In this document: piece after piece, positions 1-7,889 of the stretch
Position numbering within the stretch: position 1 is the stretch's first letter
Layout: each line of letters opens with the position of its first letter
Origin: a virus
IMG/VR virus record: IMGVR_UViG_3300042518_000616
Coordinates: 1-26,896 of that record
Length of the DNA: 26,896 nucleotides
Strand: one strand, 5' to 3'
Notes under the pieces: model-generated
Told to the model about the DNA's origin: nothing
What the model saw: only the letters and a program-made list of their open reading frames with translations
Databases searched by the model: none
Made by a program: the position numbers and the translations under genes

Positions 1-18
1 ATTTGGAGTCTAAATCAA

Positions 19-264
19 ATGCCGTCCGAAATCGAAATCCCATCACGCATCCTCCCATTGCAGAGTTTAATCCCCGGTGCTAAACCAAGCACTGCTCAAT
101 GGATCGAACGCGAAATTGCGATCAACGTGACGGACGGCAAGATTTACGTTCGGGTTGACGAGGCTCCCATTCTCGTCGCCGAGCGTATGCCTACACCACC
201 AAGCGACACAGGAACATTTGCACTTAAAGTTGTGAATGGAGTTTATACTTGGGTTGAAGAATGA
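19..264 (+). CDS. Small putative tail-fibre accessory protein (Mtd_N-like)
   Basis: 81-aa protein. Residues about 30-55 read EREIAINVTDGKIYVRVD, the pattern (E-[IL]-A-x-N-x-x-D-G-K-[IL]-Y-V) found at the N-terminal domain of many phage tail fibres related to the major tropism determinant, where it forms a small beta unit attaching the fibre. Here nothing follows the motif except a short Thr/Val-rich tail, so it may be a free-standing version or a structural cap. A stop codon in another frame lies at 11-13, probably the end of a preceding gene outside the window. The stop overlaps the next start in an ATGA, suggesting coupled translation. The role is inferred from the motif and from adjacent fibre genes. 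Confidence 0.6.
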   Translation: MPSEIEIPSRILPLQSLIPGAKPSTAQWIEREIAINVTDGKIYVRVDEAPILVAERMPTPPSDTGTFALKVVNGVYTWVEE

Positions 265-629
265 AATTTCTGATTTCCATATTTGTTATCTTACTAACAA
301 ACTGCACATCTACTCCCCCAGTAGATCAACCGCAATTCGTCGGTAAATACAAAAATGCTTGTTTGCCAGAAGCAATTGCGATGACGCAAGCATTGAAACA
401 AAGCGGGATTCAAGCAAAAGTTCTTATAGTAAATACTCCTAAGTTTAGCCATGCCTTGTCATGCTACCTTTATCCAACAAACCAAAACAAACTTTGGGTT
501 TGGGATAGTTATTGGAAAAGTATGAACCTTCGTGCATGGTGGCATGATTCTGATTCAGTTGCTAAAGAGTGGCTGAAATGGTGCAGTGCAGAAACCAAAC
601 TTACGAGTTCTCACTTTATAGAAAACTAA
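261..629 (+). CDS. Predicted lipoprotein with Cys-His-Asp (transglutaminase/papain-like) constellation
   Basis: 122 aa. The N-terminus is a signal peptide (MKFLISIFVILLTNC) with a lipobox-like ILLTNC, giving lipidated Cys15; Asn at -1 is atypical. The mature part shows an ordered triad: Cys34 in NACLPEAIAM at the start of a helix, His64 in FSHALSCY and Asp82 in LWVWDSYW. This is the order and spacing expected of transglutaminase-like or papain-fold proteins (Cys on a helix, His and Asp on strands). It lies between a fibre-like gene and the lysis genes, with ATGA overlap upstream. It could act in lysis, or modify or guard the infected cell envelope, for example against superinfection. Gene and lipoprotein status are well supported; catalysis is inference. 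Confidence 0.65.
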   Translation: MKFLISIFVILLTNCTSTPPVDQPQFVGKYKNACLPEAIAMTQALKQSGIQAKVLIVNTPKFSHALSCYLYPTNQNKLWVWDSYWKSMNLRAWWHDSDSVAKEWLKWCSAETKLTSSHFIEN

Positions 630-633
630 TCTT

Positions 634-855
634 ATGCCAGAGCAAGACGACATTCAGCGAACACTTGGAATACTTTCCGGTAAACTTGATCTTGTGTTAG
701 AAAATCAAAAAGACTTTGGCAGTAAATTTGCTGACTTCGAAAAACGCTTGCGTTCATTAGAATCTCATCGGGGATATGCCTTTGGTATCATCGCCGCAGC
801 AGCATTTATCTGGACAGTGTTTTTTGAATTTATCAAAAACAAATTTGCAAATTGA
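634..855 (+). CDS. XhlA-like membrane protein, coiled coil plus C-terminal anchor
   Basis: 73 aa. Residues about 5-45 form a charged amphipathic helix with heptad-like leucines (LGILSGKLDLVLENQKDF), followed by one transmembrane segment at about 48-68 (YAFGIIAAAAFIWTVFFEF) and a short basic tail. The same layout occurs in haemolysin XhlA-type phage proteins, which sit in lysis cassettes and assist holins. The gene lies four bases after the upstream stop and two bases before the lipoprotein start at 858. No clear Shine-Dalgarno is seen. A holin or spanin-like partner role is inferred from topology and position; the family cannot be fixed by eye. Confidence 0.6.
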   Translation: MPEQDDIQRTLGILSGKLDLVLENQKDFGSKFADFEKRLRSLESHRGYAFGIIAAAAFIWTVFFEFIKNKFAN

Positions 856-857
856 AA

Positions 858-1016
858 ATGAAACCAAACCAACTCGCGCTCATGTTAATCTTGATCTCAC
901 TTGTATTTCTCGCAATGGCATTTTTGAGTGGATGCACAACACTTGGAGTTTCATTAGAGACAGACTACGGGCGTTTGACATATGAACTGCCCGAACCAAA
1001 AGGAACAAAGAAATGA
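858..1016 (+). CDS. Short lipoprotein, Rz1/o-spanin-like candidate
   Basis: A 52-aa gene. A hydrophobic stretch (LALMLILISLVFLAMAF) is followed by a canonical lipobox LSGC with Cys26, then about 26 mature residues ending EPKGTKK. That is typical of an outer-membrane lipoprotein; the short mature part and the lysis cassette context fit an outer-membrane spanin such as Rz1. It lacks the Pro-rich body of many Rz1 proteins and no separate inner-membrane Rz is obvious, so the 73-aa coiled-coil membrane protein upstream is the best partner candidate. It starts two bases after the previous stop and its TGA overlaps the next ATG (ATGA), which supports it as a real gene. Confidence 0.7.
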   Translation: MKPNQLALMLILISLVFLAMAFLSGCTTLGVSLETDYGRLTYELPEPKGTKK

Positions 1017-1186
1017 AAAAAACAATTAACGCATTGCTCGCAAAGTTAAGCGAGAATTCTACATGGCGCGGTTTGATTCTGATTGCTACGGCAGCAGGAG
1101 TTAAACTTGAACCAGAACTCCAAGAAGCAATCCTTGTTGCAGGACTCGGCCTTGTTGGGTTAATCAATATTATCCGTAAAGGCTAA
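1013..1186 (+). CDS. Small holin-like membrane protein
   Basis: A 57-aa gene. It carries the pattern STWRGLILIATAAGVKLEPE followed by a second hydrophobic segment (AILVAGLGLVGLINIIRK). This is a two-helix hairpin with a short acidic turn and a basic C-terminus, a layout seen in many small phage proteins annotated as holins. Holins oligomerise in the inner membrane to time release of the lysin. The start overlaps the lipoprotein stop (ATGA) and the stop overlaps the lysin start (TAATG), so it is embedded in a coupled cassette. Holin assignment rests on topology and position. Confidence 0.7.
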   Translation: MKKTINALLAKLSENSTWRGLILIATAAGVKLEPELQEAILVAGLGLVGLINIIRKG

Positions 1187-1728
1187 TGGTTCCTAACTCC
1201 AGACCGCAGCAAGCGAAAGAGAAAACCCTTGCAATGGTTATCCGTGCAGGGATTGAAGATCGCGTTGCTCTGGTAGGAATAAGAGGATACTACTCTGAAA
1301 CATTCGCTCCATCTGGAAATAATCGGGGAATTTATGATGATGCGATTATTTTATTATCCCCTTCTGTTCACGCTACGTTTAACGCTAATACCGATCCTTC
1401 TATTTTCAAGAAAGGTATCGCGGTTCTTAAAACGGGCGTTCACAGGTATCGTAAGGGGAATCATGGTATCTCTAAACCCGGAGGCGGCTATCCAGCGTTG
1501 CGACCTGCTAACGCCAAAGAGGAGTTGCCTGTTACGCGAGACGGCACTGGAGACGATATGGGCATCGCTATCAACATCCATAAGGGCAGTTACAAATCAA
1601 CTTCATCTGAAGGGTGTCAAACAATCTATCCTTCACAATGGGATGGATTCATCAATCTCGTCTATTCAGAAATGAATAGATACAACCAAAAGACAATTCC
1701 ATATTTATTGGTGGAACAAACATCTTGA
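1186..1728 (+). CDS. Putative lysin / L,D-transpeptidase-like peptidoglycan enzyme
   Basis: 180 aa, no signal peptide. The body resembles a widespread phage family with a DDAIILLSP segment, a GIAVLKTGVHRY segment and a C-terminal core INIHKGSYKSTSSEGCQTI. In that core, His132 (HxG) and Ser141-x-Gly143-Cys144 recall the YkuD (L,D-transpeptidase) active site, which uses a Cys nucleophile in an S/T-x-G-C motif with an upstream His. It sits directly after the holin-like gene, the usual place of an endolysin. No muramidase, amidase or lytic transglycosylase motif is visible. Peptidoglycan cross-bridge cleavage is therefore an inference from motif and context; binding without catalysis remains possible. 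Confidence 0.6.
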   Translation: MVPNSRPQQAKEKTLAMVIRAGIEDRVALVGIRGYYSETFAPSGNNRGIYDDAIILLSPSVHATFNANTDPSIFKKGIAVLKTGVHRYRKGNHGISKPGGGYPALRPANAKEELPVTRDGTGDDMGIAINIHKGSYKSTSSEGCQTIYPSQWDGFINLVYSEMNRYNQKTIPYLLVEQTS

Positions 1729-1741
1729 CAGAAACCTAAAC

Positions 1742-1755
1742 TATCGTTAACGATA
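1742..1755. promoter_or_regulatory. Operator-like dyad, copy 1 (TATCGTTAACGATA)
   Basis: Perfect 14-bp palindrome between the lysin stop and the collagen-fibre start, ending exactly six bases before ATG 1762. A TTGACA at 1725-1730 lies just upstream, but no matching -10 hexamer is placed correctly. The arms are shared with eight other copies in the window. Confidence 0.8.
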
Positions 1756-1761
1756 AAAATT

Positions 1762-3741
1762 ATGAGTTGCGGAAATTCCAGAAGTTCTAAATGCAATCCG
1801 TGCGGCCCAAGTGAGGCGGCAATGAATTCAATTGCAGATCGTGCAGCTTACTATGCTCGCATTGCAGTAGAGGCAGCAAACTCAGCTTGTTTAGCATTAG
1901 AAAATAATGGCAACACAAGATGGGCATATCTTGGAGACGGAACACAAACTGTCTTTGAAATATCTGGAGCTAAATCAACATTTTCTCCATCATTTATAGT
2001 TGCTATTGATGGTGTATTACAAGACCCATTTCTTTATTCTGTAACTTCTGGAACTCCATATATTCTTACGATGTCTTCCCCAGTTCCATCTGGGTCTGTT
2101 ATTGTAATAATACCAATTAATGGTGTTACAGGTGCAACAGGATTTAATGGGGCTACTGGAGCAACTGGATTCGGAGCAACTGGAGCGACCGGAATCCAAG
2201 GAAATCAAGGTTCAACTGGAGCTACAGGTCTTGGAGCTACTGGCGCGACTGGCGTTCAAGGTGCAACTGGCATTGGTGTGATGGGTATTACTGGAGCCAC
2301 AGGAGCTACAGGAAGAGGAGCCACGGGTTCCACTGGCCCAAGGGGTTCTACTGGCATCCAAGGCCCAGCAGGAGGCCCGACTGGTGCGACAGGAGCCACT
2401 GGCCCACAAGGTAACGCAGGCCCAGTAGGTGGTCAGCGTTGGGCATATCCGGGAGACAACCTTGTTAATTTCTCAATAGGTGGAGCTACGACAACAAACC
2501 CACTCGGATACTTGGTTTGCATTGATGGTGTAACTCAAGACCCAGATAACTACACTATTGCTGGAACTGTTCTTACAATGTCGTCACCAGTTCCATCTGG
2601 TTCAACAATTGTAATTATATCTTTGAATGGCATCCAAGGAGCTACTGGCCCTGCTGGTGGCCCTACGGGTGCGACTGGTCTTACGGGCGCAACTGGCCCT
2701 GTTGGTGGCCCTACTGGAGCAACGGGTGCGACTGGATTGGGAGCAACTGGAGCAACGGGCATTACTGGAAATCCGGGTGCTATTGGAGTTGGTTATGTTT
2801 TGTCATCTCTTACTACAATTTTAATTGGAACGGGAAATAAAACATTCTTTGTAGATAAAGATTCTAATAATAGTGCATTTATTGTCGGTAATCGTGTTAG
2901 GGTTTCTAATTCTTCAACGCAATGGATGGAAGGGATAATTACTTCTTTTACAGGATTTTCTTTAATAATAAATGTAACAAATACATCTGGATTTGGGACA
3001 AGATCGCCGTGGAATATAAGTATTGTTGGCGAAATTGGAATTACTGGTGGGGAGGGTGCAACCGGAGCTACTGGAATACAAGGTGTAACTGGTGGGGAAG
3101 GTTCTACTGGAGCAACTGGCCCTGCTGGAGCAACTGGCCCTGCTGGAACTCCTGCTCCAACACAAGGATCAGCTAAAGCATGGGTCAACGCTGATATGAC
3201 CACATTGAATAATACTACTGGTTATCTTGGTCAGCCTTGGACTGGAAATAAAACATCTGGAAATGCAACTGTTACTATTAATACATCAACTGCACATGGA
3301 TTAAAAACAGGAAATTATGTTGCAGTAAATTTTGGTAGTGAAAGTGTAGTTTGCAAGTCAACTATAACTGTAACAGGTTCACAACAATTTGAAATACAAG
3401 CTACAGGAACTTTTGGAACATTAGCCACAACATCCCCTACAGCATTATATTCTGCAACTGTATCATCAGGATATAATGTAAATTCTGTATTTAGAGAATC
3501 AGCACCTACGGATGGAACTGGAACTGCATATATTAACTTTGACACTGCATTAGGAACATCAAACTATGCTTCATTTGCAACAGCAGAAGACGAAACTATT
3601 CCAACTCCAGCCCCACACATGGCAGTATGTAGTAGAGATGAAAAAACAGTAAACTATCAAAAGGTTGTAACATTTACAAATTCCACCCAACCCCCTGTGC
3701 TTACAGATATAAAATTAAGTTACATCGCATTTTCAAACTAA
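1762..3741 (+). CDS. Collagen-like tail fibre protein
   Basis: 659 aa. Order: Cys-rich N-terminus (Cys3, Cys11, Cys14 in CNPCGP); an Ala-rich helix; a beta domain at about 52-121 (RWAYLGDG...IDGVLQDP...SSPVPSGS); collagen-like Gly-x-y block 1 (about 121-223, mostly GATGATG); a second copy of the beta domain (about 225-289); block 2 (about 290-342); a beta domain around GNRVRV and WNISIV; block 3 (about 423-466); and a C-terminal receptor-side domain starting SAKAWVN, with an AHGL-type insert and ending [10 protein letters not shown]. Collagen-like blocks form trimeric rods in phage fibres. The Gly-x-y frame slips in places (GFGATGATG). Start: ATG after an AT-rich leader with no Shine-Dalgarno, six bases after an operator-like dyad. 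Probably a host-recognition fibre. Confidence 0.85.
   Translation: MSCGNSRSSKCNPCGPSEAAMNSIADRAAYYARIAVEAANSACLALENNGNTRWAYLGDGTQTVFEISGAKSTFSPSFIVAIDGVLQDPFLYSVTSGTPYILTMSSPVPSGSVIVIIPINGVTGATGFNGATGATGFGATGATGIQGNQGSTGATGLGATGATGVQGATGIGVMGITGATGATGRGATGSTGPRGSTGIQGPAGGPTGATGATGPQGNAGPVGGQRWAYPGDNLVNFSIGGATTTNPLGYLVCIDGVTQDPDNYTIAGTVLTMSSPVPSGSTIVIISLNGIQGATGPAGGPTGATGLTGATGPVGGPTGATGATGLGATGATGITGNPGAIGVGYVLSSLTTILIGTGNKTFFVDKDSNNSAFIVGNRVRVSNSSTQWMEGIITSFTGFSLIINVTNTSGFGTRSPWNISIVGEIGITGGEGATGATGIQGVTGGEGSTGATGPAGATGPAGTPAPTQGSAKAWVNADMTTLNNTTGYLGQPWTGNKTSGNATVTINTSTAHGLKTGNYVAVNFGSESVVCKSTITVTGSQQFEIQATGTFGTLATTSPTALYSATVSSGYNVNSVFRESAPTDGTGTAYINFDTALGTSNYASFATAEDETIPTPAPHMAVCSRDEKTVNYQKVVTFTNSTQPPVLTDIKLSYIAFSN
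2122..3160 (+). repeat. Three collagen-coding DNA repeat blocks
   Basis: Blocks of degenerate GGA-GCA-ACT-type units at about 2122-2432, 2629-2790 and 3028-3155 encode Gly-Ala-Thr triplets. They are separated by unique beta-domain sequence. Third positions vary, so the repeat is much stronger in protein than in DNA. Such blocks commonly change length by recombination. They also create long spurious open frames on the opposite strand. Confidence 0.85.
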
Positions 3742-3769
3742 CAAAAACTAAAAAAGAAAAATTAAAATT

Positions 3770-4909
3770 ATGCCACTCACTAAAGCAACAACTAATGTAG
3801 TCAACCTCGACAAAGATACACTTATTAACGGACTTACTGTTGGTAAAGGTGCATCAAATGGCCCAGCAAATACTGCTGTTGGATATAACGCTCTTTCCTC
3901 AAATATTTCTGGAGCAGCCAATACATCAGTTGGTCACGAATCTCTTCTCGTTAATACAATTGGAAGCAATAACTCGGCATTTGGTAATTCCTCTTTAAAG
4001 GCTAATACCACAGGAGAGTTCAATACAGGATGTGGTGCAGGTGCGCTTGAGCAAAATACATCTGGAAACAACAACACAGCCGTTGGTCTACGCGCACTCT
4101 ACTCCAACACAACTGGATTTGCCAACACAGCCGTTGGTGTAAGCGCACTCCAAAACAACACTGGATTTGCCAACTCTGCGATTGGATATGCGTCACTCCA
4201 AGACAATACAATAGGAAACTTTAATACAGCTATCGGAAACGACGCGCTTCAATTCAACATAACAGGTGACTACAATACTGCAACTGGATTTCGATCATTA
4301 TATTCCAACACAACATTTTCAAATGTTGGAGGATTCGGATATAATGCTCAAGTATCTGGCTCAAATCAAATCAGAATTGGCGATACAAATATCACAAGTG
4401 TTACCTGCCAAACCAATGCTTGGTCTGATGCACGAGACAAAGCTGATATTCGTGATACTGTTCTTGGTCTTGATTTCATCAAAGAACTTCGTCCAGTTGA
4501 TTATAAATGGGACTATCGTGAAGATTATCGTCCAGAAGCACCTGCTCATGTAGGGAAACCAATAGAACCAAAAGAAGATGCTTCTGACGAAGACAAGGCT
4601 AAATACGCTCAAGAACTTGCTGAATACAATGCTTATGTTGTTTTGAAAGACAAGTGGCTTGAAGACTGCAAATGGTCTAACCTTGTTCACGATGGAACAC
4701 ACAAACGCACTCGCTTCCATCATGGTTTGATCGCACAAGAAGTTAAATCAGTTATTGAAAAAACTGGAGTTGATTTTGGAGGATTCCAAGATCACACAAT
4801 CAAAGGCGGCGATGCGGTTATGACGATTGGTTACACCGAATTGATTGGGCCACTTATCAAAGCGATCCAAGAACTCTCCGCTAAAGTTGCTGAACTTGAA
4901 GCTAAATAA
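3770..4909 (+). CDS. Tail fibre/spike with YadA-head-like repeats and peptidase S74 chaperone
   Basis: 379 aa. Residues about 30-190 carry repeats of the form NTAxGxxALxxNTTGxxN, the left-handed beta-roll type of trimeric autotransporter heads, here forming a trimeric shaft. The C-terminus is an intramolecular chaperone of the peptidase S74 family: WSDARDKADI gives the Ser219/Lys224 dyad for self-cleavage, then LDFIKELRPVDYKW, HHGLIAQEV and a terminal coiled coil (IKAIQELSAKVAELEAK). An acidic insert at about 255-300 (KPIEPKEDASDEDKAKY) splits the chaperone domain. After trimer folding the last 160 or so residues are expected to be released. The leader is AT-rich with no Shine-Dalgarno. Family assignment is strong. 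Confidence 0.9.
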   Translation: MPLTKATTNVVNLDKDTLINGLTVGKGASNGPANTAVGYNALSSNISGAANTSVGHESLLVNTIGSNNSAFGNSSLKANTTGEFNTGCGAGALEQNTSGNNNTAVGLRALYSNTTGFANTAVGVSALQNNTGFANSAIGYASLQDNTIGNFNTAIGNDALQFNITGDYNTATGFRSLYSNTTFSNVGGFGYNAQVSGSNQIRIGDTNITSVTCQTNAWSDARDKADIRDTVLGLDFIKELRPVDYKWDYREDYRPEAPAHVGKPIEPKEDASDEDKAKYAQELAEYNAYVVLKDKWLEDCKWSNLVHDGTHKRTRFHHGLIAQEVKSVIEKTGVDFGGFQDHTIKGGDAVMTIGYTELIGPLIKAIQELSAKVAELEAK

Positions 4910-4911
4910 TT

Positions 4912-5880
4912 ATGAGTTACTGCACACCATGTCCTCCATGCGACTCGGAATATCCGTTGTTGTGTGAACCACTCGAAACAACTGCCAATGGGAAAAGACT
5001 GGTAGTAGAAGACTCTGCTGCTTGTCAAAAAACGATTCAGACTCCAGCATCCGGTCAAGTTCTAACATCTAACAATGGAACGCTTGGATGGACGAGTGGT
5101 GGTAACTCAACTGTGCTTTCAAAGTCATCAAGTGGTAATCTTGAGTTTGGAAAAGTGCAGACTGACTACATCGCAGATGGCGCAGTAACAACTGCAAAGA
5201 TTGCTGATTCAGCAGTAACTACTGCCAAAGTATCAAACTCGGCAATTTCAAATGATAAAATTAGGAATTCCATAGGAACTTCTATTATTGGTAGATCGGC
5301 AAATAGCACAGGAGTTGTAGCTGATATTCAAGCAACAGCAAACGAGCAATTCCTTAAAAGGAGTGGTGATGCGCTTGTGTTTTCTGCTATCAATCCAAGC
5401 GTTGATTTTCCAAGTGGAGCAGTAATAAATTGTCTTACAATAACTGATAATACTACAAGGACAATTGATTTTGGTACTGGTTCTGGTAATATTCCTATTC
5501 CATATGATAATACAACTCCTCAAATATCAGAAGGAGTTCAAATTATTGAATTAACAATAACACCAAAAAAATTAACAAATAAAATTGTCGCAAGAATTTC
5601 ATTTACTGGAACAACGGCGAGCGGTGAATTGATAGCTGCATTATTTAGAAATAACGAGCCTAATGCAATCTGCACAGCAGTTCAAGAATCAGGGGCTTCA
5701 TTTCAACCATTGATTCTTGATTTTGTTGATACACCAAATTCTACATCTGCAACAAGATATTCAATAAGGGTTGGTGGATCATCAACAAATGATGTTTATT
5801 ACAATAAGCCATCCAATTCAGTATTTAAATTCAATCAAACATTAAATACAGTATTTACTCTTACTGAAATCAACGCATAA
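4912..5880 (+). CDS. Beta-rich tail fibre protein with Cys-rich N-terminus
   Basis: 322 aa. The N-terminus MSYCTPCPPCDSEYPLLC has five cysteines in 18 residues and shares a C-x-P-C-x-P motif with the collagen fibre and the 668-aa tail protein. Residues about 80-115 hold repeats DGAVTTAKIADSAVTTAKVSNSAI, a fibre shaft motif found in many phage fibres. The C-terminal half (from about IIELTITPKKLTNKIV to FTLTEINA) looks like a jelly-roll head, the usual form of a receptor-binding tip. It starts two bases after the previous stop and its stop overlaps the next start (TAATG). Structural fibre role is likely; the receptor is unknown. Confidence 0.75.
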   Translation: MSYCTPCPPCDSEYPLLCEPLETTANGKRLVVEDSAACQKTIQTPASGQVLTSNNGTLGWTSGGNSTVLSKSSSGNLEFGKVQTDYIADGAVTTAKIADSAVTTAKVSNSAISNDKIRNSIGTSIIGRSANSTGVVADIQATANEQFLKRSGDALVFSAINPSVDFPSGAVINCLTITDNTTRTIDFGTGSGNIPIPYDNTTPQISEGVQIIELTITPKKLTNKIVARISFTGTTASGELIAALFRNNEPNAICTAVQESGASFQPLILDFVDTPNSTSATRYSIRVGGSSTNDVYYNKPSNSVFKFNQTLNTVFTLTEINA

Positions 5881-7886
5881 TGCCAGCGGAAGGATCAGTC
5901 TTTGATGGATTCACAAGTATCATCGCGCAAGACGCAGATACCCATCCATCGTATTTACCAGAGTCGGTAGTATCAGAATCGGTAAATAGGACATTCAGAG
6001 GTGGCATAAACCGAACCAGACCAAGCATTCGGAATATCACAATCAAAGCAGGAGAGAATCAATCAGAGACTATCGTTAACGATATTGAGAATGGAAGTTT
6101 TCAAGGCGCATATCCATATCGTGCGGTAAAGTATGGATCGTCAGATGGAATTCTAATTTCAGTTTCTGGGGTTATCTACTTCCTAAAGATCACAAACAAC
6201 TTTGCAACTGCATACAAGATCATTGATGGCAATGATCCGGGCATGATGCACACATGGTTTGTTCAAGCCGAAGATCGAGTGTATATCCAGAATGGCTACC
6301 AGAATGCTATAGCATGGGATGGGGTATTGGGAACAATTGGTGCAAGTCAGATTACAAATAATGATTATTGCGAGATCGTATCAATTGGAAGCACAGATTT
6401 TACTTTGATAGGCGCGGCATCCAATACAATTGGAGTCAAGTTCACGGCAATCATCACAGATACTCAAAGGGGAACTGGAACGGGAACAGTTAAACTTCCA
6501 GCATATCGTTTGAATCCATATCAAAAGAAAATGCCGATTGGAACCATCATGGAGTATGCCTTCGGGCGAGTCTTTGTATCTGATAGGTTCAACCAAATCT
6601 ACGCTTCTGACATTATCTATGGTGGTGGTTTTACTGACACCAAGAATACCGAGAACTTCACAGAGATAGGATACTGGGCAGAAGGCGGGGCGTTCTCGAC
6701 TCCAGCCATGATGGGGAATATTACAGGGATGAAGGCGATGCCAGAGCTTGGATACAACCTTCGCGGCCAAGGTCAGCTAGTAGTCCTTACAGGTGCTGGA
6801 GCATTCTCAATGGATGTCTCTCTACCAAGGTCACAATGGAACACATCGAACATCCAGCGTATCTCACTACTTGGGCGCGGATGCACTAGCCCATATCTAG
6901 CTTTAGTTAATAGTGAGCTTTGGTTCCGCTCGCACGATGGTTGGGCATTCTATTCCAATACCCAGTCCGAGTTCAATAGATACTTCTCACTCCGCAAACT
7001 ATCGAGGGATGTGAACAAATGGGTATCAAATGATACTCCTTGGCTAAAGCAATTTGCTTCCACAATGTTCTTTGATAACTATCTAATTAGCACAGTTGCG
7101 CCACAAACCTATCGAGCAGAAGGTGTAAAAGGACTGAATAGGTATCATCGCGGCATGGTTGTTCTCGACCTTGATCAATCCTCAACTCCTGCACCAGACG
7201 CGCAGCTTCAATTTCGTTGGAATGGACTTTGGACAGGCATTAGACCAACTCAACTTCTGACTGCATTAATCCAAGGTGAGAAGCGTGGATTCGGATTCTC
7301 GTTTGATGCAGACAACAAGAACCGACTTTACGAATTCACGATAGCCCAAGGAGACGACTACGGGCCAAATGGAACTAGACAGATCGAATCCTTCTTCACA
7401 ACTGGCAGGTATGACTTCAACCGAAGCGGGGCTACCAACAAGTTCCTCCGCAAAAAGATTACTGGTGGAGAAATGTGGATGAGTGAGATTAAAGGAGAAG
7501 TAGATAGCTATGTCGATTTCCGCGCAGACTCTAACCCATGCTGGTCAGAACTTAAAGTTCCTACGACATTCGGGTGTGATCCATGCTCACCTAAAGTAAC
7601 TGAATGCTTCCCGCAGAGGGGCGGTAATCGCTACAAACGCTACAAGTTTAACACACCTGACCCAAGTGAGTGTAATGACTTGGCAGGCATCCCATCAGTT
7701 GAAGGAAGCGAGTTTCAAATCAGAGTTACTTTAACTGGCGCGGCTACAGTTGACCGAGTAAGATTAATGGCGAACATCAAGAATAACGATGACTCTCCAG
7801 TTGGTGACTGCCCCGAAGAAAATCAAGAGTGTGAACCATTTTTGTGTTGCCAAGAAAAATACTGGAACTACAATATCGTAAATTAA
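5880..7886 (+). CDS. Large tail structural protein (tail-tube-B/gp12-like candidate)
   Basis: 668 aa, beta-rich with no signal peptide or membrane segment. Repeated blade-like stretches (for example RVYIQNGYQNAIAWDG, FGRVFVSDRFNQIYASD, GQLVVLTGAGAFSMD, SELWFRSHDGWAFY) suggest a propeller such as those of podovirus nozzle proteins. The C-terminal 110 residues are Cys-rich, with CDPCSP at 566-571 and C-rich stretches around GDCPEENQECEP and FLCCQEK. It lies in the tail block, and a tail-tube-A-like gene follows 700 bases later, which supports a tube/nozzle assignment. An operator-like dyad lies inside the coding sequence at 6071. Structural role is likely; the exact T7 counterpart is inference. 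Confidence 0.55.
   Translation: MPAEGSVFDGFTSIIAQDADTHPSYLPESVVSESVNRTFRGGINRTRPSIRNITIKAGENQSETIVNDIENGSFQGAYPYRAVKYGSSDGILISVSGVIYFLKITNNFATAYKIIDGNDPGMMHTWFVQAEDRVYIQNGYQNAIAWDGVLGTIGASQITNNDYCEIVSIGSTDFTLIGAASNTIGVKFTAIITDTQRGTGTGTVKLPAYRLNPYQKKMPIGTIMEYAFGRVFVSDRFNQIYASDIIYGGGFTDTKNTENFTEIGYWAEGGAFSTPAMMGNITGMKAMPELGYNLRGQGQLVVLTGAGAFSMDVSLPRSQWNTSNIQRISLLGRGCTSPYLALVNSELWFRSHDGWAFYSNTQSEFNRYFSLRKLSRDVNKWVSNDTPWLKQFASTMFFDNYLISTVAPQTYRAEGVKGLNRYHRGMVVLDLDQSSTPAPDAQLQFRWNGLWTGIRPTQLLTALIQGEKRGFGFSFDADNKNRLYEFTIAQGDDYGPNGTRQIESFFTTGRYDFNRSGATNKFLRKKITGGEMWMSEIKGEVDSYVDFRADSNPCWSELKVPTTFGCDPCSPKVTECFPQRGGNRYKRYKFNTPDPSECNDLAGIPSVEGSEFQIRVTLTGAATVDRVRLMANIKNNDDSPVGDCPEENQECEPFLCCQEKYWNYNIVN
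6071..6084. promoter_or_regulatory. Operator-like dyad, copy 2, intragenic (TATCGTTAACGATA)
   Basis: Perfect palindrome identical to copy 1, read as Thr-Ile-Val-Asn-Asp-Ile near residues 64-69 of the 668-aa tail protein. No promoter hexamers are evident next to it. Confidence 0.7.
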
Positions 7887-7889
7887 GTT

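Noticed and set aside
880-1167. 95-aa leftward frame in the lysis region
   Set aside because: The two overlapping rightward genes at 858 and 1013 explain the stretch, with a lipobox and ATGA coupling.
1725-1730. TTGACA before the collagen fibre as a fourth promoter of the P1-P3 class
   Set aside because: At 16-18 bases downstream there is no TAGATT-like hexamer; the dyad occupies the place. It could be a blocked or weak promoter but is not supported.
2017-2762. Long leftward frames opposite the collagen blocks
   Set aside because: They are Pro/Val/Ala or Ser/Cys repeats that mirror the GATGATG coding repeat and have no start signals.
2122-3160. Repeats at the collagen blocks as a CRISPR array
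   Set aside because: The units are 9-base coding triplets without constant repeat and unique spacers, inside one open frame.
4231-4244. TATCGGAAACGACG as a further dyad copy
   Set aside because: Twelve of fourteen bases match copy 3, but the right arm is broken; kept out of the count.
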